In this document: one piece after another, positions 1 to 5,714 of the stretch
Numbering within the stretch: the stretch's first letter is position 1
Layout of the letters: every line of letters begins with the position of its first letter
Source: Coriobacteriales bacterium
GTDB taxonomy: Bacteria > Actinomycetota > Coriobacteriia > Coriobacteriales > UBA8131
Assembly (NCBI GenBank): GCA_031254905.1
Contig: JAIRTN010000023.1
Coordinates: 1 to 8,337, forward strand
DNA: 8,337 nucleotides
Direction: 5' to 3'
Translations under genes and position numbers: made by a program
The notes under the pieces: model-generated
What the model saw: the letters and a program-made list of their open reading frames with translations, nothing else
Databases searched by the model: none
What the model was told of the DNA's origin: nothing

Positions 1-14
1 TCTTTCCTGCTCAT
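1..14 (-). CDS. Possible start of a fourth gene in the leftward operon (edge fragment)
   Basis: An ATG at 14-12 on the minus strand reads Met-Ser-Arg-Lys before the window ends. It is preceded by GAGAGGA (24-18), a fair ribosome binding site with a short spacer. It lies 48 bp downstream of the L,D-transpeptidase stop codon, a spacing like the other gaps in this operon. Only four full codons are visible, so no product can be named, and the ATG could be chance. Confidence 0.22.
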
Positions 15-62
15 CTATCCTCTCACCCTATCCACTCTACCCCGTGTTCATTGCTTGTTCTC

Positions 63-1490
63 TCAGTAATGACTGACTACCGGCGTTCCCATCTCAAGAA
101 CATTGTACAGGTCGCGCGCGTCGTAATACGACATATTGATGCAGCCATGGGAGCCGGCATAGGTATAACGGCTGCCGCCGAACCAAGGCTGCCACGTGGC
201 ATCATGAAAGCCATGACCCTCCCATGTCATACGCATCCAGAAGGATACCGGCGTTTCGTACTCCGGCTCTCCACCAGCCTGTATCTGCCCTACGAGTACC
301 GTTGGGCTCAACATCTGGAGGATGCTATAGACACCGGGAGGCGTTGCCCGGCCACCCCAAGGGGCGCCGGTGACAACATCGGCCTCAAGCTCAATATTTC
401 CATCAACAATATAGTACATGTGCTGGTTTGTCAGGTCTAGTTCGATATAGGTTGTACCCCAATCGGGGTCTCCGGGAGACGCGTGTTCCGCCGCCCTCTG
501 GACGTAATACGGCTCGCGCTCCTCACCACTATGATTGATGATGGCCGCTTTGACGGCTTCGATTTCAGCTGTTTCGTCGACCTCCCAGCCATAGGTGCCA
601 CCCGCGACGGTTGCCTCCTCGCCCGTCTTGCTTGTGAAGTTTCGCTCCTTCCCAACCGTGTCGTGGCGCAGGCCGAAATCGCGCATCCACGCGATAAGAG
701 CGCCCTCGTTGAGCGTGCCGCTTCCGTCCTCGGCGATGTCTATCCAATCGAGCGCTATCGAGGCGTCGAGAATCTCGACCTCGTCGCCGAACTGGTAGGT
801 AATCTCGAAGGGAACATAGGCGTTGTATACTCTGACCTGCTCATTGAGGTCGGGATTGTTGCCGAACACCTTGGGAGGAACATAGCAGCCGGCCTCATCG
901 AGGTCGATGGTGAAAATCATCACGCGCAGGCCTTTTTTGATAGTCTCCTTGGTTCTCGGCTCATCGAGCGTGCTGCCGGATTTCTCGGGGTGGACCACAT
1001 AGCGCGAGTCTTTGAACTCCGCGTAGGCGTCCTCCGGGGGCTGCATGCGCAGGGCGTTAAAGAGGTCGAGCCGCCGTATCGCGGTGTCGAATTTCTTCTC
1101 GTCGAAGGTAACGCTAGGTGTGGTCGTCCGGTTTTCTGGGCGACGGAACAGGCTTGTTATCCAAAGGAAGGGGTTCTGCTCGTCGAGCAGCGCTTGAACC
1201 TGCCCATCCGGCACGTAGACTAACTCGACGTCCGCGGCCTTGAGGATTCTGTTGAGACTTTCGCGACCTTTTATGGTCATTTGATAGCTGCTGACCCTCT
1301 CGTGGATGGTCTGTTCGACCTCCTCAACGGTCTTGAGGCTGCAATCGACGTTATTGATTGAGGTATTGAAATCGAAGTGAAGTGAGAAGTAATACGTGGC
1401 CGCACCATAGGCCGTAATGAGTATGACGCATACAATACCCACCACTATCCATAATCGCTTGAAATTAAATGTCTTTCTTGCGTGTTTCAT
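63..1490 (-). CDS. Membrane-anchored L,D-transpeptidase with peptidoglycan-binding region (YkuD family)
   Basis: This 475-residue protein is predicted to form 3-3 peptide cross-links in peptidoglycan, or to attach proteins to it, outside the cytoplasmic membrane. Residues 1-12 are basic and about 13-34 form one membrane helix, with no lipobox or signal peptidase site seen, so it is probably a type II membrane protein. Residues about 50-330 resemble two copies of the PG_binding_4 type domain; the second ends in the characteristic GGTYGWEVD (about 297-305). The YkuD domain spans about 345-475: VVTGAPWGGRATPPGVY (372-388), HGFHD (426-430) and the catalytic SHGCINM (447-453), with Cys450 as nucleophile and His448 beside it. 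All key residues are present and the length is normal for the two-domain form. It starts 19 bp after the pilin-like gene. The ATG has only a weak ribosome binding site (GCGAG), but no better upstream start exists. The family is certain; the exact substrate is not. Confidence 0.94.
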   Translation of the reverse strand: MKHARKTFNFKRLWIVVGIVCVILITAYGAATYYFSLHFDFNTSINNVDCSLKTVEEVEQTIHERVSSYQMTIKGRESLNRILKAADVELVYVPDGQVQALLDEQNPFLWITSLFRRPENRTTTPSVTFDEKKFDTAIRRLDLFNALRMQPPEDAYAEFKDSRYVVHPEKSGSTLDEPRTKETIKKGLRVMIFTIDLDEAGCYVPPKVFGNNPDLNEQVRVYNAYVPFEITYQFGDEVEILDASIALDWIDIAEDGSGTLNEGALIAWMRDFGLRHDTVGKERNFTSKTGEEATVAGGTYGWEVDETAEIEAVKAAIINHSGEEREPYYVQRAAEHASPGDPDWGTTYIELDLTNQHMYYIVDGNIELEADVVTGAPWGGRATPPGVYSILQMLSPTVLVGQIQAGGEPEYETPVSFWMRMTWEGHGFHDATWQPWFGGSRYTYAGSHGCINMSYYDARDLYNVLEMGTPVVSHY

Positions 1491-1509
1491 ATCTCGCTAC
1501 AATAACAAA

Positions 1510-2145
1510 TTACCGGGCAAAACGATAGACTCTAAAGCCTGCGTCCGGGTTGTAGCGGGCCTGCTGCCAAAATCCAGCGAGGAAACCTCCGGCGTCCGTC
1601 GCGTTAACGCGCTCCATCCGAAAGGTCACGTAGATAACGGAATCAGTAGTACTAGAATCATCCGCCGCGGGGCGAACCATATAGAGATAGGCATCGGCAT
1701 CCCAAAACGAAGTCGCGGTCGAAGGGCCTATGAGCCACAAATCCCAAGAGCCGGCCCCCTCAGGCGGCGAGGGTTCAACCCCCATCAACTCCTCAGCCCT
1801 CTCGCAAAACAGGTGCCCGTCCCCCGCCACGTACTCCGAAAGCTGCGAAAGCCCCCATGAGCGCGTCGAAGAATCCCCGCTCTCCGCGTCGATGCGGGAG
1901 GGCGGCAGCACAAAAGAACTACGCGCCGTGGACTCGCTCAAAACCGCGCGCGTGGCAATGGAATAGTCGCGCGCCGCAAAAATATAGCGCTCATCCCTCG
2001 CCTTATCAACATATCCAGCAATCGCAAAAACCATGAAGGCCATCAAGGCGGTCATCAGCACAATAACAACGATGTTTTCCACGGAGATGGGGCTGTTTCG
2101 TATCGAAAATCCGCTACGGCGCTCCCGAGGAGACTCAGCCGGCAT
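1510..2145 (-). CDS. Type IV pilin-like membrane protein with atypical N-terminus
   Basis: This 211-residue protein has a basic N-terminus (1-16), one hydrophobic helix (about 24-44) and a soluble C-terminal domain. The stretch from Val22 to Arg50, with VENIVVIVLM then GYVDKAR, resembles the N-terminal helix of Gram-positive type IV pilins and pseudopilins, and the following YIFAARDYSIATRAVL also looks like the helical stem of such proteins. The match is not clean. The prepilin rule is Gly, a hydrophobic residue, three residues, then Glu; here Gly12-Phe13 has Asn17 where Glu should be, while the Glu that fits the helix is Glu23, which would require cleavage between Ser18 and Pro19. The helix-kinking Gly14 and Pro22 of mature pilins are replaced by Thr and Phe. 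The C-terminal domain is not recognised and is rich in Ser, Asp and Ala. The gene lies 49 bp after the ABC exporter gene and 19 bp before the transpeptidase gene. It could be a minor pilin, a non-processed pseudopilin, or a look-alike anchor protein. Confidence 0.78.
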   Translation of the reverse strand: MPAESPRERRSGFSIRNSPISVENIVVIVLMTALMAFMVFAIAGYVDKARDERYIFAARDYSIATRAVLSESTARSSFVLPPSRIDAESGDSSTRSWGLSQLSEYVAGDGHLFCERAEELMGVEPSPPEGAGSWDLWLIGPSTATSFWDADAYLYMVRPAADDSSTTDSVIYVTFRMERVNATDAGGFLAGFWQQARYNPDAGFRVYRFAR

Positions 2146-2194
2146 AAGCGCACCCCGCTCGCCTTCTGCTCATCCTTCTCATATCTGTTCGCCC

Positions 2195-3991
2195 CTATTC
2201 ATCCGTAAGATACGCTCCCGTCTGGCGGCTCCAAAGATAGGCATACTCACCACCGGCCTCAACAAGCTCGGCGTGCGTGCCGTCCTCAACAATGCGCCCC
2301 TCAGAAAGCACAACAATGCGGTCAAGGCTGGCAATCGTAGAAAGCCGATGCGCAACAACAATGGCCGTGCGCCCCTCCATAAGGTTGCGCAAGGCCTCCT
2401 GAATCAGCCGCTCGCTTTCCGAATCGAGGGCCGAGGTAGCCTCGTCGAGCACAAGAATAGGACGGTCCGCAAGAATGGCGCGGGCAATGGCAATGCGTTG
2501 GCGCTGGCCACCTGAGAGTTTAACTCCCCTCTCACCGGTTATAGTTTCAAAGCCTTGAGGAAGCTGCTGGATAAATTCGAGTGCGTTTGCCTTGATGGCC
2601 GCCCCACGTATCGCATCCTCTGAGGCGTCGGGGCAGCCGTAGGCGATATTCTCCCTCACCGTGCGGTGGAACAGCAACGGTTCCTGCGGCACATAGGCAA
2701 TCTGCTGGCGCAGGCTTACCTGCGTAACCTGCGAGATGTCCTGGCCGTCTATGCGAATGCTGCCCTCCTGAAGGTTGGACAAACGCAGCAACAGCGTCGT
2801 GAGCGTCGTCTTGCCCGAACCCGAACGCCCCACGAGACCAAGCCGCTGACCAGCGGGAATGTGCAGGGAGAAGTCGCGAAAGACCTTGCTCTCCTCGTTT
2901 GCGTCCGCATACCAAAAGGTCAGGTTGTCGCAGTCGATGCTGCCATGCACAACCTTGAGGGTGCCCGCGTTTTCCACATCAGCCACAAGCGTCGGCTCGT
3001 CGAGTACAAGCGTCATGTCGTGCGCGTCGCCAAAGCCACGGTTAATCTGCTGGAACATCATGTTGATGCGGTTGAACTGCATCGTCAGTGAGTATGTGTA
3101 GGTAAACATCATCACAAGCGTGCCCGCACTTATCCCAAACCAAGCATTTCCACCCGTGATAAAGACAACGGCGAGCATCATGATAACGACGATGATGGAA
3201 CTCGTGATTGCCCCGCGCAGCGTGGAGGAGCGCATGCGTACCGAGTCCGCGCGAACCACGTCGCGGTTGGCGGCGTCGAATATCCCGCGCTCGTAGGCCT
3301 CGCGCCCATAGGTTTTGACCGCTTGGATGTTGGTGATGCTGTCGGAGAGTTCGCCGGAAAGTGCGTTTTGCGCCGTGGCGGCCTCGCTGTTGAGCGGCAG
3401 GACGCGCTTATACATGAGGTAGGCGGCCGTGACGTAGATGACGAGCAGGGCGGCGAGGATGACGACGTAGAGGGGCACCGTGCCGACGAGGATGACCACC
3501 GTGAAAACCGCCGTCATGGCGACGGGGATGACAGCGTAGATGAGGTTTTCCATGAGCATGGCGTAGCCGCTGAGGAATTTTTGGGTTTGGCTGACGAGTG
3601 AGCCGCCGAAGCGATTGGAGTGGAAGGTCATGGACTGGTTCGACAGCGTGTCGAAGGCGCGGGTGGCGAGCAGGTAGTTTGCGCGTATTTCGAGTTTCCA
3701 CACGCTGTAGTCTTGGAGTTTACTGCTCAGTTGGCCAAAGACGTTGACGCCGATAAGCAGCAGGATGTAGGGGCCAAAGACCTCGAACACCTCGTCGGAT
3801 GACACCGGGGAGTCCCCTACGCGGTCGATGATGAGCGCCACGACCCAAGGGTTGGCAAACGACAGAAGAAAGACAAAACCGAGTGTCGAAACGAGCGCAA
3901 GGATGAACATGGGTAATTGCGCGGCAGTAACCTGCCAGTAGAAATACAGCGTCCGAATAATAGTCGAGGGCTTACGCGCCGACGTCGCCAT
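2195..3991 (-). CDS. ABC transporter, fused permease and ATP-binding protein (exporter half-transporter)
   Basis: This 598-residue protein has the usual length and layout of a type IV (MsbA/LmrA/Sav1866-like) ABC half-exporter, which works as a homo- or heterodimer in the cytoplasmic membrane. Residues about 20-330 form the six-helix membrane domain, with clear helices near 26-56, 70-86, 148-171, 173-194 and 262-303. The nucleotide-binding domain covers about 350-590: Walker A GRSGSGKT (388-395), Q-loop Gln436, signature LSGGQ (492-496), Walker B ILVLDE with catalytic Glu517, D-loop SALD (520-523) and H-loop His548. All are intact, so it should hydrolyse ATP. Partner and substrate cannot be read from sequence; lipids, peptides and drugs are all exported by this family. 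The ATG at 3991 is well placed, with AGAAGG (4002-3997) 5 nt upstream. It is the first gene of the leftward operon, ahead of the pilin-like and transpeptidase genes. No partner half-transporter is visible. Confidence 0.96.
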   Translation of the reverse strand: MATSARKPSTIIRTLYFYWQVTAAQLPMFILALVSTLGFVFLLSFANPWVVALIIDRVGDSPVSSDEVFEVFGPYILLLIGVNVFGQLSSKLQDYSVWKLEIRANYLLATRAFDTLSNQSMTFHSNRFGGSLVSQTQKFLSGYAMLMENLIYAVIPVAMTAVFTVVILVGTVPLYVVILAALLVIYVTAAYLMYKRVLPLNSEAATAQNALSGELSDSITNIQAVKTYGREAYERGIFDAANRDVVRADSVRMRSSTLRGAITSSIIVVIMMLAVVFITGGNAWFGISAGTLVMMFTYTYSLTMQFNRINMMFQQINRGFGDAHDMTLVLDEPTLVADVENAGTLKVVHGSIDCDNLTFWYADANEESKVFRDFSLHIPAGQRLGLVGRSGSGKTTLTTLLLRLSNLQEGSIRIDGQDISQVTQVSLRQQIAYVPQEPLLFHRTVRENIAYGCPDASEDAIRGAAIKANALEFIQQLPQGFETITGERGVKLSGGQRQRIAIARAILADRPILVLDEATSALDSESERLIQEALRNLMEGRTAIVVAHRLSTIASLDRIVVLSEGRIVEDGTHAELVEAGGEYAYLWSRQTGAYLTDE

Positions 3992-4032
3992 ATAGACCTT
4001 CTGCCCCTTTCGCCAAAACGTACTCTAGCCAC

Positions 4033-4055
4033 TCTCTGTCCATTCTCTGTCCATT
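4033..4055. repeat. 11-bp perfect tandem direct repeat overlapping the leftward -10 region
   Basis: CTCTGTCCATT occurs twice head to tail at 4034-4044 and 4045-4055, and the preceding T also matches. On the minus strand this reads AATGGACAGAG twice, overlapping the candidate -10 of the exporter operon and covering its probable transcription start. It may be a regulator binding site in tandem or simply a slippage duplication; the sequence does not decide. Confidence 0.85.
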
Positions 4056-4081
4056 GTATGCCAATAGCGTAAAGATTCCAG
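4053..4081 (-). promoter_or_regulatory. Candidate promoter of the exporter / pilin-like / transpeptidase operon
   Basis: On the minus strand TACAAT (4058-4053) matches the sigma-70 type -10 consensus at five of six positions. At 17 bp spacing the -35 position (4081-4076) reads CTGGAA, only three of six. Transcription would begin near 4046, giving a leader of about 55 nt before the exporter ATG at 3991. This is prediction by eye only. Confidence 0.3.
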
Positions 4082-4117
4082 CCTAAGCGTGGATATCATT
4101 ACCGCAATACGCTTTTT

Positions 4118-4129
4118 ATTTCGCGAAAT
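4118..4129. promoter_or_regulatory. 12-bp perfect palindrome, possible operator
   Basis: ATTTCGCGAAAT is a perfect 12-bp palindrome with AT-rich arms around a CGCG core. It lies about 60 bp upstream of the candidate leftward -10 and about 290 bp upstream of the rightward one. The form suits a dimeric helix-turn-helix regulator, but one perfect 12-mer in 500 bp may also occur by chance. Confidence 0.3.
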
Positions 4130-4155
4130 GGCTTCCCCTCCCCCAACCACCCGCC

Positions 4156-4209
4156 ATCGGACGGTCGAGCGTTATCGGACGGTCGAGCGTCATCGGACAA
4201 CTCGCTGTC
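4156..4209. repeat. 18-bp tandem repeat, two near-perfect copies and one decayed copy
   Basis: The unit ATCGGACGGTCGAGCGTT (4156-4173) repeats at 4174-4191 with one difference in the last base. A third, decayed copy starts with ATCGGACA (4192-4209). Since 18 is a multiple of three, the frames through it stay open and repeat a six-residue unit (Ser-Asp-x-Ala-Arg-Pro on the minus strand). I read it as an intergenic repeat rather than part of a gene, because the surrounding frame has no start signal. Confidence 0.8.
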
Positions 4210-4392
4210 ATTCGAGTGAAGCCCGAAGGGTACAAAGAGAAATCCATCAGTCATACGGATGGCATCTGAACAAAAACAGGTCCTCCGGGCGGCTGTGGGG
4301 GGCGAACGGTATCCGGTGTATCCGGGCCGACGACAAGCGGTGATAAACCGCGGGCAAACTGTAGCACGCAAGAGCAAATTTGGAATTTCCAC

Positions 4393-4420
4393 TTCCTTTA
4401 GCACTATTTAGTGGTATTAT
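4393..4420 (+). promoter_or_regulatory. Candidate extended -10 promoter of the pilC-pilM-pilN-pilO operon
   Basis: TGGTATTAT (4412-4420) is an extended -10 element (TG, one base, then TATTAT, five of six to consensus). The -35 region is weak: TTCCTT at 4393-4398 with 16 bp spacing shares only the first two bases. An extended -10 can compensate for that, or an activator may be needed. Transcription would begin near 4427, giving a leader of about 88 nt before the ATG at 4515 that includes the hairpin at 4433-4467. Confidence 0.35.
4402..4413. promoter_or_regulatory. 12-bp inverted repeat in the spacer of the pilus promoter
   Basis: CACTA, TT, TAGTG forms a perfect inverted repeat (4402-4413) that ends inside the TG of the extended -10 element. 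A protein bound here would block or alter polymerase binding, so it is a possible operator. A second small palindrome, GGAA-T-TTCC, lies just upstream at 4382-4390. Confidence 0.3.
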
Positions 4421-4432
4421 TACGGCAGTGCG

Positions 4433-4467
4433 ATTCGCTGGGTCGTTTTATTTGTTTGCCAGCGAAT
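4433..4467 (+). promoter_or_regulatory. Leader hairpin upstream of pilC
   Basis: ATTCGCTGG (4433-4441) pairs perfectly with CCAGCGAAT (4459-4467), giving a 9-bp stem with a 17-nt U-rich loop. It lies in the predicted leader of the pilus operon, 47 nt before the chosen pilC start. No run of T follows, so it is not a typical intrinsic terminator. It could affect mRNA stability or bind a protein, or as DNA serve as an operator. Confidence 0.45.
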
Positions 4468-4504
4468 TTACGTGACCTGTAACTGTAGCTTAAATGAATA
4501 CGAC

Positions 4505-4513
4505 AGGATGGGG
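4505..4513 (+). promoter_or_regulatory. Ribosome binding site deciding the pilC start
   Basis: AGGATGGGG lies just before the ATG at 4515, with AGGA 6 nt from it. The in-frame ATG at 4494 has no purine-rich site upstream (CTGTAGCTTAA). The protein from 4515 begins MPLYRYSA, the typical N-terminus of PilC/GspF proteins, which supports this start. Confidence 0.65.
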
Positions 4514-4514
4514 A

Positions 4515-5714
4515 ATGCCGCTTTACCGATACAGTGCTGTGACTCTTAGTGGGACAAAGCGCACGGGCAGCGTCGAAGCCGCTACCGTTGACGCGCTTGC
4601 CGCCTCGCTGAAACAGGAGAATCTCTTTCTCACGGATTGGTCAACAGCAAAACCTAAGATAGAAAGCCGCAAACTCAAGACCGACGAGGTTGCCGATTTT
4701 TGTCGCCAGTTGGGAGCCATGCTCTCAGCCGGTATCATGCTTATTCGCGCCATGAACATCCTTGCCCAACGCAATCTCAAACCCCATATCAAGAAGATAT
4801 ACGACGCTTTGATTCTCGATTTGCAGCGCGGTTCCACGCTCTCTGAGGCGATGGCAGCCCGCGGCCGTACCTTCCCCGAGCTGCTCATCAGCATGATTCG
4901 AGCGGGCGAAAACACCGGTAAACTCGACGTAACCTGTGAGAAGATGGCCGTCAACTACGACAAGGAGCATCGCCTCAACGCGAAGATGCGCCAAGCGCTT
5001 GTCTATCCCATCATCCTCATCGTGCTAATTATCGGCGTGGTGCTCATCATCTTTACCTTCGTGTTGCCGCAGTTCATGGGCCTGTTTGAGAATATGGAAC
5101 TCCCCCTCCCCACAAAAATCGTCATGGGAATCTCAGACTTCTTGCTTGCGTGGGGCGTGTGGCTCCTCGTTGGGGTTATCGCCCTTGTCGCGGGACTGAT
5201 TATGTTGTTCCGCCAACCGAGACCCCGCAGGGCCTTTGACCATTTCAAACTCATGCTGCCCAAAATCGGGCAACTTCTCCGCATCATCTACACCGCGCGC
5301 TTCGCCCGCACACTCTCGTCGCTGTACGTGAGCGGCATTTCGATGATACAGGCGCTCGTCATAGCCCGCGACACCGTTGGTAACACCTATATCGCCGCGC
5401 AGTTCGACGGCGTAATAGAGGCGCTGGGCAACGGGCGCACGCTCTCGCAGGCGCTTGCGACCGTCGATGGCTTCGAGCCGAAGCTGCGCTCCACCGTTCT
5501 CATCGGTGAGGAGAGCGGCAATCTCGAAAAGATGCTCGAATCGGTTGCCGACCAGTATGAATACGACTCCGAAATGGCAACGCAAAGCCTCGTAACCCTC
5601 ATAGAACCCGTGCTGATTGTCGTCATGGCAACCATCGTTGCCTTTGTCATCATTTCGGTCTTGCTGCCGATTTACCAGCTTTACACAAATATTGGCTCAG
5701 AAGGGGGCATGTAA
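4515..5714 (+). CDS. pilC: Type IV pilus inner-membrane platform protein PilC (GspF family)
   Basis: PilC is the inner-membrane platform on which the assembly and retraction ATPases act to add or remove pilin subunits. From the chosen start the protein has 399 residues, normal for the family. The N-terminus MPLYRYSAVTLSGTKRTGSVEA is the usual PilC opening. Two T2SSF domains follow. The first (about 60-185) contains FCRQLGAMLSAG and the AGENTGKLD signature (about 130-138); the second (about 255-390) contains the parallel FARTLSSLYVSG and GEESGNLEKML. Membrane helices are near 165-188, 210-231 and 365-389. An in-frame ATG at 4494 would add seven residues but lacks a ribosome binding site. Its stop overlaps the pilM start (TAATG). 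It is first in this operon; no pilB or pilT lies directly upstream, where they often sit. A GspF of a type II secretion system is the alternative, but the pilM-pilN-pilO neighbours favour a pilus. Confidence 0.95.
   Translation: MPLYRYSAVTLSGTKRTGSVEAATVDALAASLKQENLFLTDWSTAKPKIESRKLKTDEVADFCRQLGAMLSAGIMLIRAMNILAQRNLKPHIKKIYDALILDLQRGSTLSEAMAARGRTFPELLISMIRAGENTGKLDVTCEKMAVNYDKEHRLNAKMRQALVYPIILIVLIIGVVLIIFTFVLPQFMGLFENMELPLPTKIVMGISDFLLAWGVWLLVGVIALVAGLIMLFRQPRPRRAFDHFKLMLPKIGQLLRIIYTARFARTLSSLYVSGISMIQALVIARDTVGNTYIAAQFDGVIEALGNGRTLSQALATVDGFEPKLRSTVLIGEESGNLEKMLESVADQYEYDSEMATQSLVTLIEPVLIVVMATIVAFVIISVLLPIYQLYTNIGSEGGM

Larger units (their letters stand above)
3992..4514. other. Divergent intergenic region without a convincing gene
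   Basis: About 520 bp separate the leftward exporter operon from the rightward pilus operon. Two open frames occur, one per strand, 84 and 101 codons long. Both would start at GTG without a ribosome binding site, and neither resembles a known family to me, so I leave them out. The region carries the promoters, repeats and hairpins listed separately. Further small elements are a GTATCCGG pair 9 bp apart (4309-4316, 4318-4325), a stem-loop of GCGGT and ACCGC (4337-4351), an ACTCG/CGAGT inverted repeat (4200-4217) and an AACTGTAGC pair (4357-4365, 4481-4489). The density of short repeats suggests regulation or remnants of a dispersed element rather than coding sequence. Confidence 0.7.

Noticed and set aside
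1..62. Terminator after the L,D-transpeptidase gene
   Set aside because: No stem-loop with a T tract is visible in the 62 bases; the operon may continue leftward.
483..1223. 246-codon plus-strand open frame opposite the L,D-transpeptidase gene
   Set aside because: It is a shadow of a gene with intact catalytic motifs on the other strand, and no family pattern is visible in it.
4089..4343. 84-codon open frame on the plus strand of the intergenic region
   Set aside because: GTG start, no ribosome binding site, Arg-rich low-complexity product derived from the 18-bp tandem repeat.
4337..4395. GGGCAAAC followed by ACGCAAG, reminiscent of a class I c-di-GMP riboswitch upstream of pilus genes
   Set aside because: Only about six bases separate the two boxes, too few for the hairpin expected between them, and the tetraloop-receptor and second stem are absent. 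A covariance-model search (GEMM-I) would settle it.
4099..4404. 101-codon open frame on the minus strand of the intergenic region
   Set aside because: It starts at GTG without a ribosome binding site, covers the repeats and part of the pilus promoter, and resembles no family I know. Its repeat-derived composition suggests chance or a relic.
4433..4467. Intrinsic terminator or attenuator before pilC
   Set aside because: The stem is followed by mixed sequence rather than a T run, and its loop is long; it is kept only as a leader hairpin.
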